Shown here: positions 7,956 to 16,447 of the stretch, one piece after another
How positions within the stretch are numbered: the stretch's first letter is position 1
How the letters are laid out: the number at the start of each line of letters is the position of its first letter
From: JBIICS01 sp044238735
GTDB taxonomy: Bacteria > Bacteroidota > Bacteroidia > UBA4408
Length of the DNA stretch: 29,637 nt
NCBI GenBank assembly: GCA_044238735.1
Contig: JBIICS010000018.1
Coordinates: forward strand, 1 to 29,637
Direction of reading: 5' to 3'
The notes under the pieces: model-generated
What the model saw: the letters and a program-made list of their open reading frames with translations, nothing else
Databases searched by the model: none
What the model was told of the DNA's origin: nothing
Position numbers and translations under genes: made by a program

Positions 7956-9956
7956 ATGAAATTTTCAAAATTCTTTTTTTCCGCTGTTTTGGTTCTATCT
8001 TTTAGCATTTCAGCGTTCGCACAGAAAAACTATTTAAAAGATGCAGAATATGCTTTTAATAATTTGGAATACTATTCTGCTATAGAGCTATACAAAAAGG
8101 CTTATACCAAGGAAAAAGACAAAGCAATTAAATCCGAAATGGTTTTTAAAATTGCGGAGTGTTACCGTCATGTTAACGATCTAAAACAAGCCGAAACGTG
8201 GTACCAAAAAGCCATAAAAGCCAAATACGCTGATCCGGTTGTTGTTCTGATGTTGGCAGATATGATGAAGCAAAATGAGAAGTATGCTGAAGCACAGGCT
8301 CAATATAATGCCTATAAAGCCCTAAAGCCTGAAGATAAAAAAGGCGAAGATGGTTCAAAATCATGCGAATTAGCTCAAAAGTGGAGAGATAATCCTACTC
8401 GTTACGTTGTTGCAAATGAAGCGCAGTTAAATTCTAAATATTCTGATTTTTCTCCAACTTATATTGATAAAAAATATACTGATCTTTATTTTACTTCTTC
8501 CAGAATTGGTGCCGATGGTGCTGATATTGATGGTGTTACGGGGGAAAGCTTCTCTGATATCTACGAATCTAAACGTGATAAAAAAGGGAAATGGTCTTCG
8601 CCAATTCCAATTGGTAAAACGGTAAATTCTGTTGCCAATGAAGGCTCTGTATCTGTTAACCATAAATTCAACACTTTGTTTTTTACCCGTTGTCCTAACG
8701 AAAGAAAGAAAAATTTAGGCTGTGAGATTTTTCATACCGAGAAAAAAGGTACGGATTGGGCAGAAGCAACTATAATTAAGGTTACTGCCGATTCCTTTTC
8801 AGTTGGTCATCCAAGTCTTAATGAAGATGAAACCCGTTTGTATTTTTCTTCTGACATGCCCGGTGGTTTAGGGGGTCATGATATTTGGTATATTGAATAC
8901 AATAAGAAAGAAAAGAAATGGTTAGAAACTCCTATTAACTTGGGTGCTCCAATTAATACTCCTGATGAAGAAATGTTCCCCTATATCCATGAAGATGGCT
9001 CTATCTATTTTGCTTCTAATGGTCATTTAGGTATGGGTGGTTTAGATATTTTCCATGCTGAGAAATCTGGAACTAATTTTACTAACGTTACAAATATGAA
9101 ATTTCCTTTAAATTCATCTGCTGATGACTTTGGTATCATGTTCGAAGGCGGTAAGGAAAGAGGTTTCTTCTGTTCTAACCGTGCTAATGGTAAAGGAATG
9201 GATGATATTTATAGTTTTAATCTTCCTCCATTGGTATTTGCTATTCAAGGTAAAGTAAAAGATGTTGACACTCAACAGCCTATTGCTAATGCAACCGTTA
9301 AAATGATTGGCTCAGATGGCTCTTCTGTGGAAGTTAAGACTGATAATTCAGGTTTCTATAAGTTTGCTGAAAATGGTGCAGAACGCTATATTCATGCAAA
9401 TACCTCCTACACTTTGGCAGTTAGTGCCGATAAGTATTTAAATTCTGATAAGGGTAAAGCCACTACTGTGGGTGTTGAGGAATCTAAAACGTTCGAACTT
9501 AATTTTACTCTTCAGGGTATTAAAAAACCAATCGAATTACCAAACATTTTTTACGATTTAGCAAAGTGGGACTTAAGACCAGAATCAATGGTATCTTTGG
9601 ATAAATTGATTTCTACTTTAAATGATAATCCAAATATCACTATTTCTATTGGTTCTCATACAGATTCTCGTTCTGATGATAAATACAATCAGGAGTTATC
9701 TCAAAAACGTGCTCAATCGGTTGTGGATTATTTAATTTCTAAAGAAATTGATGGCGATCGTTTACAAGCTGTTGGTTATGGCGAGTCTAGACCTAAAGTA
9801 ACGGAGGCAGAAATTAAGAAAATGAAAACTACTGAAGAGCAAGAAGCTGCTCACCAAATGAATCGTAGAACAGATTTCTCTGTTTTACGCACAGATTTTG
9901 TTCCTAAGAAAACTGCTCCTGCTCCAACTGAGGCTCCGGCAGAAGGAGGCAAGTAG
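7956..9956 (+). CDS. porE: PorE-like OmpA family protein (TPR, PD40 propeller, carboxypeptidase-regulatory domain, OmpA)
   Basis: Envelope protein of 666 residues that would tie the type IX secretion machinery to peptidoglycan. Domains in order: signal peptide ending AFAQ (about residues 20-23); TPR-like helices (about 25-125); WD40/PD40-type beta-propeller (about 160-425) with repeated D-IY and LYF-S blades such as TDLYFTSSR, RLYFSSDMPGG and GSIYFASNG; carboxypeptidase-regulatory-like beta domain (about 428-520, QGKVKDVDTQQPIANATVKM); OmpA C-terminal domain (about 527-647). In the OmpA domain, SHTDSRSDDKYNQELSQKRA carries the peptidoglycan-binding Asp570 and Arg585, followed by NRRTDFSVL. 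This order matches PorE of Porphyromonas gingivalis. No lipobox Cys follows the signal peptide. The tail is Ala/Pro-rich. Own promoter upstream, strong terminator downstream. Other OmpA proteins paired with PorP/SprF share this architecture, so the symbol is tentative. Confidence 0.85.
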   Translation: MKFSKFFFSAVLVLSFSISAFAQKNYLKDAEYAFNNLEYYSAIELYKKAYTKEKDKAIKSEMVFKIAECYRHVNDLKQAETWYQKAIKAKYADPVVVLMLADMMKQNEKYAEAQAQYNAYKALKPEDKKGEDGSKSCELAQKWRDNPTRYVVANEAQLNSKYSDFSPTYIDKKYTDLYFTSSRIGADGADIDGVTGESFSDIYESKRDKKGKWSSPIPIGKTVNSVANEGSVSVNHKFNTLFFTRCPNERKKNLGCEIFHTEKKGTDWAEATIIKVTADSFSVGHPSLNEDETRLYFSSDMPGGLGGHDIWYIEYNKKEKKWLETPINLGAPINTPDEEMFPYIHEDGSIYFASNGHLGMGGLDIFHAEKSGTNFTNVTNMKFPLNSSADDFGIMFEGGKERGFFCSNRANGKGMDDIYSFNLPPLVFAIQGKVKDVDTQQPIANATVKMIGSDGSSVEVKTDNSGFYKFAENGAERYIHANTSYTLAVSADKYLNSDKGKATTVGVEESKTFELNFTLQGIKKPIELPNIFYDLAKWDLRPESMVSLDKLISTLNDNPNITISIGSHTDSRSDDKYNQELSQKRAQSVVDYLISKEIDGDRLQAVGYGESRPKVTEAEIKKMKTTEEQEAAHQMNRRTDFSVLRTDFVPKKTAPAPTEAPAEGGK

Positions 9957-9974
9957 CAAAATAATTAATATATG

Positions 9975-10010
9975 GCATCCTGTCCCATTGGGCAGGATGC
10001 TTTTGTTTTT
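9975..10010 (+). terminator. Intrinsic terminator after the PorE-like gene
   Basis: Stem GCATCCTG (9975-9982) pairs perfectly with CAGGATGC (9993-10000). It is extended inside by CCC/GGG around an ATT loop with one bulged T, and followed by TTTTGTTTTT. It lies 19 bases after the stop and ends 6 bases before purM, so purM needs its own promoter or read-through. Confidence 0.88.
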
Positions 10011-10015
10011 ATAAT

Positions 10016-11197
10016 ATGGTAGAAAATAGATATCAGCAACGCGGCGTTTCTGCAGGAAAGGAAGATGTACATAATGCGATTAAAAATTTAGATAAAGGAT
10101 TATTTCCTAAAGCATTCTGTAAAATTGTACCCGATTTCTTAAGTAACGACCCTAATTATTGTATAGTAATGCATGCCGATGGAGCCGGTACCAAATCTTC
10201 TCTTGCCTATATGTACTGGAAAGAAACAGGAGATATGAGTGTTTGGAAGGGAATAGCTCAGGATGCTTTAATCATGAATATTGACGATTTATTGTGCGTT
10301 GGGGCTACTCAAAATATTATGCTTTCTTCAACCATCGGCCGAAATAAACATTTAATTCCCGGTGATGTTATTTCTGCAATAATTAATGGCACCGAAGAAC
10401 TGATAGAAGACTTGAAAAGATATGGTGTTAACATCATTTCTACCGGGGGAGAAACAGCAGACGTAGGTGATTTAGTTAAAACAATTATTGTAGACAGCAC
10501 GGTGGTTTGCCGGATGAAACGAGAGGATGTAATCTCAAATCATAATATTCAGGCCGGAGATGTAATTGTAGGGCTGGCTTCTAATGGAATGGCAACATAC
10601 GAATTGGAGTATAATGGCGGAATGGGTAGCAACGGACTAACATCAGCTCGCCACGATGTGTTTGCAAAATATCTGGCAGAAAAATATCCGGAAAGCTTTG
10701 ACTCAGCTGTTCCAAATGATTTAGTGTACTCAGGAGGTATTAAACTTACTGATAAAATTAGGGTTGAAACAGGTGAAGAGCTTACTGCCGGAAAGTTAGT
10801 TTTATCTCCAACACGAACTTATGCGCCAATTATTAATGATATTTTAGCCAAGTTTAGAAAGGATATACATGGTATGGTTCATTGTAGTGGAGGTGCTCAA
10901 ACCAAAGTCCTTCATTTTATTGATAATCCACTTCATGTTATCAAGGACAATCTGTTTCCTGTTCCTCCTTTATTTAACTTAATACACGAGCAAAGTAATA
11001 CCGAATGGAAGGAGATGTATAAAGTGTTTAATATGGGCCATCGAATGGAAATTTATTGTGCTCAGGATTTTGCAAATGATATAATTGAAATAAGTAAAAA
11101 ATATAATGTTAACGCTCAGGTGGTAGGTAGAGTTGAGGCGTCAGACACCAAAAAGCTTACAATTAAGAGTGATAAAGGAGAATTTATATACAATTAA
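10016..11197 (+). CDS. purM: Phosphoribosylformylglycinamidine cyclo-ligase (AIR synthase)
   Basis: Fifth step of purine synthesis: FGAM plus ATP gives aminoimidazole ribonucleotide, in the cytoplasm. The 393-residue protein shows the PurM/AIRS fold marks: HADGAGTKSSLAYMYW (residues 53-68, nucleotide/Mg site), MNIDDLLCVGA (88-98), STGGETADVGDL (about 141-152), GLASNGMATYELEYNGGMG and MVHCSGGAQTK. It is longer than E. coli PurM (about 345), in line with the Bacteroidota form. The ATG at 10016 is the first after the terminator at 9975-10010, and no TAnnTTTG box lies between. It begins a run with prfA (8 bases later) and nadK, probably one operon. Confidence 0.93.
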   Translation: MVENRYQQRGVSAGKEDVHNAIKNLDKGLFPKAFCKIVPDFLSNDPNYCIVMHADGAGTKSSLAYMYWKETGDMSVWKGIAQDALIMNIDDLLCVGATQNIMLSSTIGRNKHLIPGDVISAIINGTEELIEDLKRYGVNIISTGGETADVGDLVKTIIVDSTVVCRMKREDVISNHNIQAGDVIVGLASNGMATYELEYNGGMGSNGLTSARHDVFAKYLAEKYPESFDSAVPNDLVYSGGIKLTDKIRVETGEELTAGKLVLSPTRTYAPIINDILAKFRKDIHGMVHCSGGAQTKVLHFIDNPLHVIKDNLFPVPPLFNLIHEQSNTEWKEMYKVFNMGHRMEIYCAQDFANDIIEISKKYNVNAQVVGRVEASDTKKLTIKSDKGEFIYN

Positions 11198-11205
11198 AAA
11201 CATGA

Positions 11206-12300
11206 ATGATGAGTGAGTCCGGTTTATTGGCAAAATTAGATGCTATACGTAGAAGAAGAGAAGAGGTTGAATTAAAGCTTTCCGATCCCAAAGTTATTGG
11301 CGATATGAAAGTATTTAAACAGTTTAATAAAGAATATAAGGATTTGGAGCCTGTTGTAAAGGCCTATTTCGATTATAAAGCTTTAATGAGTAATTACGAT
11401 ACCGCAAAAGAAATTTTGGCCACCGAAAAAGATAAAGATATGTTGGAAATGGCTAAAATGGAGTTGGCCGAAACGGAAGAGCGAAAAAATAAAATGGAAG
11501 AAGACATAAAGATGTTGCTTGTTCCTAAAGATCCTGAAGATGCCAAAAATGCTATTTTTGAAATTCGTGCCGGAACGGGTGGTGATGAAGCCAGTATTTT
11601 TGCAGGCGACTTATTTAGAATGTACTCCAAGTATTTTGATAAGGCAGGTTATAAAGTTGAAGTGGTAGACCATAACGATGGAACTTCGGGTGGGTTTAAG
11701 GAAATTATCTTTAATGTAATAGGGGATAATGCTTATGGAAATTTAAAATTTGAAGCTGGCGTGCATCGCGTACAACGTGTGCCTGATACCGAAACACAGG
11801 GTCGTGTTCATACCAGTGCCGCTACTGTATTGGTAATGCCAGAAGCAGATGAATTTGATGTGGAGGTTAAGGAAATTGATATTCGAAAGGATACATTCTG
11901 CTCTAGTGGTGCGGGCGGACAGTCTGTAAATACTACTTATTCGGCTGTACGGTTAACCCATATTCCAACTGGGATGGTGGTTCAATGTCAGGACGAACGT
12001 TCTCAGATAAAAAATTATGAAAAGGCTTTGGCTGTTCTACGTTCTCGTTTGTATGAAGTGGAGTTTAATAAACGAATGGAAGAGCAAGCTAAAAAGCGCA
12101 AATCATTAGTATCATCAGGCGATCGATCTGCAAAAATTCGTACCTATAACTACCCTCAAAGTCGTATTACCGATCATCGCATTGGTTTAACTATGTACAA
12201 TCTTCCTCAATTTATGGATGGCGATTTGCAGGAAATGTTAGATTCATTACAGTTGGCAGAAAATGCCGAGAAACTTAAAGAAGGTGGGGTAGTGGCATAA
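11206..12300 (+). CDS. prfA: Peptide chain release factor 1
   Basis: Reads UAA/UAG stop codons and triggers peptide release on the ribosome. Its 364 residues are close to the family norm of about 360. The peptidyl-hydrolysis motif GGQ is at 237-239 within CSSGAGGQSVNTTYSAVR. The stop-codon reading PxT loop is PDT at 193-195 in HRVQRVPDTETQGR, marking RF1 rather than RF2 (SPF). N-terminal helices cover about residues 1-110. Two ATGs in tandem (11206 and 11209) are both possible starts. It lies 8 bases after purM and 2 bases before nadK. The Gln of GGQ is normally methylated by PrmC, which is not in this window. Confidence 0.96.
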   Translation: MMSESGLLAKLDAIRRRREEVELKLSDPKVIGDMKVFKQFNKEYKDLEPVVKAYFDYKALMSNYDTAKEILATEKDKDMLEMAKMELAETEERKNKMEEDIKMLLVPKDPEDAKNAIFEIRAGTGGDEASIFAGDLFRMYSKYFDKAGYKVEVVDHNDGTSGGFKEIIFNVIGDNAYGNLKFEAGVHRVQRVPDTETQGRVHTSAATVLVMPEADEFDVEVKEIDIRKDTFCSSGAGGQSVNTTYSAVRLTHIPTGMVVQCQDERSQIKNYEKALAVLRSRLYEVEFNKRMEEQAKKRKSLVSSGDRSAKIRTYNYPQSRITDHRIGLTMYNLPQFMDGDLQEMLDSLQLAENAEKLKEGGVVA

Positions 12301-12302
12301 AA

Positions 12303-13175
12303 ATGAAAGTTGCTTTATACTCTAATCGATTTAATCAGGCCTGGTTTCCCTTTCTCGAAAACCTGATCGAGATTTTATTAAAAAAAGAATTTGAAATTGT
12401 TCTTTGCAAAAAACTTTACGATGAAGTTAAACCATCAAGCCCAATTTCATTAAGTTATATCGAGGAAGAGCGTTTGTCTGATGTTAATCCGGATATTTTA
12501 ATTACAATTGGTGGCGACGGCACTTTATTGAGTTCCATTCAGTATATAATTGGTACACGAATTCCTATTATGGGTATAAATACAGGTCGTTTGGGATTTT
12601 TGGCCAGTGTTTCTAAAGAGGAAATCGACGCAGCCTTGGAGTTAGTGAAGCAACAAAAATTTGTTTACGATAAACGTTCATTATTACAAATAGAAACTCC
12701 AAAGGGATTGTTTGGTAATGTAGATTTTGCTTTAAATGAGTTAACCATTCATAAAAATGAAGTGGCCAGCATGATTACCATTCATGCCTATATAGATGGT
12801 CAATACTTAAATTCTTATTGGGCTGATGGTTTGATAATTTCAACACCCACCGGTTCAACAGCCTACTCCTTAAGTTGTGGCGGTCCAATCGTTTTGGCAG
12901 ATACGGATACATTTATTGTTACTCCCATTGCCCCTCATAATTTAAATGTAAGGCCAATGGTAATAAGCGACCGAAAAAAAATAACGCTTAAAATAGAAGG
13001 TCGTAGTCATAAATACCTCGTTTCTTTAGACTCTCATAGTAACTACATAGATGCCGATACCGAGTTAACTATATCCAAATCTCCCTACTCTATTAGCCTC
13101 ATCAAATTAGAAGGAAATACTTTTTTTGATACCATTCGCAACAAATTATTGTGGGGAATAGACCGCAGGAACTAG
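12303..13175 (+). CDS. nadK: NAD kinase
   Basis: ATP-dependent phosphorylation of NAD to NADP in the cytoplasm; 290 residues, a usual bacterial length. Diagnostic motifs: GGDGT at 70-74 in LITIGGDGTLLSS, MGINTGRLGFLA (about 94-105), the conserved NE in DFALNELTIHK, and STPTGSTAYSLSCGGPI (about 182-198). The ATG follows the prfA stop by 2 bases, pointing to co-transcription and translational coupling with prfA. No hairpin terminator is evident in the 63 bases before the next gene, although a T-rich stretch is present. Confidence 0.95.
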   Translation: MKVALYSNRFNQAWFPFLENLIEILLKKEFEIVLCKKLYDEVKPSSPISLSYIEEERLSDVNPDILITIGGDGTLLSSIQYIIGTRIPIMGINTGRLGFLASVSKEEIDAALELVKQQKFVYDKRSLLQIETPKGLFGNVDFALNELTIHKNEVASMITIHAYIDGQYLNSYWADGLIISTPTGSTAYSLSCGGPIVLADTDTFIVTPIAPHNLNVRPMVISDRKKITLKIEGRSHKYLVSLDSHSNYIDADTELTISKSPYSISLIKLEGNTFFDTIRNKLLWGIDRRN

Positions 13176-13238
13176 TTTGTCGTTTTTTAATCTACAACTC
13201 GTTTTTTTTCGTTAAATTTAGATAGGAGTTAATTAAGA

Positions 13239-16200
13239 ATGAGCCGTTTAAGGCATATCTTGGTTGCTGTTTTATTTGTAATCAGCAGCCAGTTATTTGC
13301 TACCCATATTGTAGGTGGTGAAATTTATTATACCCAACTTGATTATAACGGTAATTACAGAGTAACACTTAAGCAGTTCCGCGATTGTTTCAACGGAAAT
13401 CCGGATGCTTTAAATGGCGATTTACTTTCCTATATTTTTGTTTATAATACTGATGATGGATCACTTTCTAGTGTTTTAGCTGTAAATGCGGATACAAATC
13501 TTAATTTAAATGCACCACTTATAAACCCTTGTTTGGTGGCTCCCGGAAATGTTTGCGTTAATGAAGCCATTTTTAATATAGATGTATATCTCCCCCCCAA
13601 TTCTTCTGGTTATGATTTAGTATATCAAAGATGTTGTAGAAACGGAACCATAATAAATATTGTAAATCCGGGTAGTGTAGGAAGTACCATATTTGCGCAT
13701 GTTCCCTCTGCCTCGCTTTTCCCTAATAATAGTTCTCCCAGATATAATAATGCTCCACCCATTTTTATTTGTACTAATGATCCGTTAAGGTTTGATTATT
13801 CTGCAACCGATTTAGATGGGGATGTTATTAGATACGAACTTTGCGATGCCTTTTTAGGGGCAACTAGTTCGTGCCCTAAGCCGGATGATGCTGGCTCCTG
13901 CGACCCGGGTCCTCCTGTATATCCTGGTGTACCCTATGCAGCCGGATATAGTGGATTAATTCCTTTAAATGGTAGTCCGGCATTTGCCATAGATTCTATA
14001 ACAGGATTGCTAACCGGAACGGCTACACAATCCGGACAATACGTAGTAACCGTTTGTGCTAAGGAATACAGAAATGGTGTTTTAATCAGTATTAATCAAC
14101 GGGAGTTTCAGTTTAATGTAGTTAATTGTAATGTACCTATTGCAGCATTTCCGGTGCAAATAGAGAAGTGTAGTGGAATGGATTTTATTTTCACTCAAAA
14201 TAGTTTTAATGCAACAAATTTTTACTGGGATTTTGGAGATGGATCAGCTACTACGGGTGGAACGGTTAATCATACTTATCAAGATACCGGAATATACACC
14301 GTTACATTAATTGCCACTAATAATAACCCCGGTTGCGCCGATACGGTTGAGCAACTCGTGTCGGCTTATCCAAAATTGGTTCCTGCATTCTCTATTCCTA
14401 ATGCTCAATGTTTAGATAATAACAGTGCAGACTTTAACGCAACCGGAATATTCGACCAAGCCGCCACATTTTCATGGAATTTTGGTTCTAATGCAATTCC
14501 AATTCAAGCATCAGGTCAAAATGTAAATAATGTTTCGTTTATCGCTCCCGGAAAACAAACGGTGTCTTTAACAGTTAGCCAGTTTGGATGTTCTAAAACA
14601 ATTACCGATACACTGGATATTTATCCCGAACCTCGGCCGGCAATAATCCCCTCTAATAACCAGTGCAACGGGGATACTGTATTGGTGCAAATTGTATACG
14701 GAACAAACCCAATAAGCCAGGTAAGTATTGATCCAGGGCATCCTACCGCAACTTTTCAAAACCTGGGAAATACGAATTACAGCTTTATTTATCCCGACAC
14801 AGGTACTTTCTTTGTTACACTTATTGCTTCTACTGCATCTGGTTGCAGCGATACTGTTTTTGAACCGATAAAGGTTTATCCTAAGTTTAATCCGGTTTTT
14901 ACAATACCTCCCGATCAATGCTTGCAAGGTAATCAGTTTAATTTTTCTGCCTCCGGAAATTTTACCACTACCGCCACCTTCTCGTGGTATTTTGATCCTT
15001 CGGCAAGTCAAGCATCGGCTTTTGGCAACACTGTTAATGGTATAACCTTTAGTACCGATGGTTTTCATGATGTTGTATTGCAGGGTTTTCAGTATTCATG
15101 TATTGATACTGATACTCAAAAAGTGTATGTAATACCCGAGCCTATTGCCACAATAGATGTGCAGGATCAGTTTTGCGAAGGACTAAAATATGATTTTAAT
15201 AACTTAAGTCAGGTTTCCAATCAGTGGTTCTGGAACTTTGGTGTTGCCGGAGTTTCAAACGACACCTCTACATTAAAAAATCCTGTTTTTACTTTTCCTG
15301 ATACAGGTTTATATAACGTTATGCTGGTAGCCGTTAATCAATCTAAATGTTTTGATACTACTTATAGATTAATTTCAATAAAACCAATCGTAAAACCATT
15401 CTTTAATAAACCGGGAGGACAGTGTTTGGATGACAATAATTTTAACCTTAACGGTACCGGAAATAATGGAAGTACAGCTCAGTTTGGCTGGAGTTTTCCT
15501 GTAAATGCCAGTATAGATACAGCTGTTATTCAGAATATCTCAAATCTTACCTTCTCGGCTAATGGAGTATATCCAATTACTCTTTATCTTTCCGAATACG
15601 GATGTTTAAAAACATATACCGATACGGCTTATGTTAATGAACCACCGGTTGCTGCATTCGCTATTCCCGGCGCAAGGGGATGTAAGCCTGTTGTGGTATC
15701 CTTTAAAGATAGCTCAAAATCAACAGTTTTATATACCTATACCTGGAACTTCGGCGACGGTAATACCAGTAACCAGCCAAATCCAACTTATACCTATAAC
15801 AACGCCGGTGTTTTTGATGTTAGTTTAATTATTCAGAATATTGAAGGATGCACCCGTAAAGATACTTTCTTATTGCAAGACGCCGTTACTGTTTTAGACT
15901 TACCTAAAGCAGGTTTAAGTCTGGATAGTATTGAACGGTCGGTATTTGAACCTTTTATAAACTTTACAGATCTATCTACTAATGCAGAAAGTTGTATAAT
16001 TGCTTTTGGAGATGGGGATACTTCCTATGCTTGTAACGTTTTGCATACTTACCCTGATACAGGTTGGTATGAGTATACACAAATTGTTACAAATCAATTT
16101 GGATGTAGTGATACTTTAACCGGTAAGGTTTATATTAGGCCCGATTTTGCTTTTTATATACCCAATGCTTTTACTCCAAACGGTGATTCGTATAATCCCA

Positions 16201-16418
16201 TTTATAAGCCCAGTGTATTTGGTGTTCTAGAGTATGAGTTTAGTGTTTTTGATCGATGGGGGTTGGAGATTTTTAAGACAAATGATCCTAAAGTAGGATG
16301 GGATGGTACTTTTAAAGGAAAGAATGCTCAACAGGATGTTTATGTTTATAAAGTAAAATTCTTAAATGTGTTTCGTGAGCAGGATTATATCTCAGGAGCT
16401 TTTACTTTGATAAGATAA
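13239..16418 (+). CDS. PKD-repeat surface protein with type B type IX sorting domain (CHU_C)
   Basis: Secreted or cell-surface protein of 1059 residues. The signal peptide ends near FAT (about residues 20-22). A conserved N-terminal domain opening THIVGGEIYY (22-31) reaches about residue 298 and is rich in Cys pairs. Eight PKD or PKD-like modules follow (about 300-965), with signatures such as FYWDFGDGSATTGG, TWNFGDGNTS and YPDTGxYxVTL. The C-terminus (970-1059) is the gliding-motility-associated type B sorting domain: FYIPNAFTPNGDSYNP, then FSVFDRWGLEIF, GWDGTFKGK and DVYVYKVKF. Modules 383-466, 553-637 and 721-805 resemble each other and alternate with a second kind. AGGAG at 13224-13228, 10 bases before the ATG, is an unusual Shine-Dalgarno-like sequence for this phylum. 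Likely role is adhesion or gliding, but the ligand is unknown. Confidence 0.93.
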   Translation: MSRLRHILVAVLFVISSQLFATHIVGGEIYYTQLDYNGNYRVTLKQFRDCFNGNPDALNGDLLSYIFVYNTDDGSLSSVLAVNADTNLNLNAPLINPCLVAPGNVCVNEAIFNIDVYLPPNSSGYDLVYQRCCRNGTIINIVNPGSVGSTIFAHVPSASLFPNNSSPRYNNAPPIFICTNDPLRFDYSATDLDGDVIRYELCDAFLGATSSCPKPDDAGSCDPGPPVYPGVPYAAGYSGLIPLNGSPAFAIDSITGLLTGTATQSGQYVVTVCAKEYRNGVLISINQREFQFNVVNCNVPIAAFPVQIEKCSGMDFIFTQNSFNATNFYWDFGDGSATTGGTVNHTYQDTGIYTVTLIATNNNPGCADTVEQLVSAYPKLVPAFSIPNAQCLDNNSADFNATGIFDQAATFSWNFGSNAIPIQASGQNVNNVSFIAPGKQTVSLTVSQFGCSKTITDTLDIYPEPRPAIIPSNNQCNGDTVLVQIVYGTNPISQVSIDPGHPTATFQNLGNTNYSFIYPDTGTFFVTLIASTASGCSDTVFEPIKVYPKFNPVFTIPPDQCLQGNQFNFSASGNFTTTATFSWYFDPSASQASAFGNTVNGITFSTDGFHDVVLQGFQYSCIDTDTQKVYVIPEPIATIDVQDQFCEGLKYDFNNLSQVSNQWFWNFGVAGVSNDTSTLKNPVFTFPDTGLYNVMLVAVNQSKCFDTTYRLISIKPIVKPFFNKPGGQCLDDNNFNLNGTGNNGSTAQFGWSFPVNASIDTAVIQNISNLTFSANGVYPITLYLSEYGCLKTYTDTAYVNEPPVAAFAIPGARGCKPVVVSFKDSSKSTVLYTYTWNFGDGNTSNQPNPTYTYNNAGVFDVSLIIQNIEGCTRKDTFLLQDAVTVLDLPKAGLSLDSIERSVFEPFINFTDLSTNAESCIIAFGDGDTSYACNVLHTYPDTGWYEYTQIVTNQFGCSDTLTGKVYIRPDFAFYIPNAFTPNGDSYNPIYKPSVFGVLEYEFSVFDRWGLEIFKTNDPKVGWDGTFKGKNAQQDVYVYKVKFLNVFREQDYISGAFTLIR

Positions 16419-16447
16419 TAAGGCGACTTTTTTGAGTTCCTAACATC

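Noticed and set aside
13592..13598. Run of seven C's in the PKD gene as a possible slippage or phase-variation site
   Set aside because: The frame is continuous and domain-consistent on both sides; a single 7-base run is not enough to claim phase variation.
14568..15068. 166-codon minus-strand open frame inside the PKD gene
   Set aside because: Arg/Cys/Ile-rich composition typical of an antisense shadow of a repeat-rich coding region; no family features.
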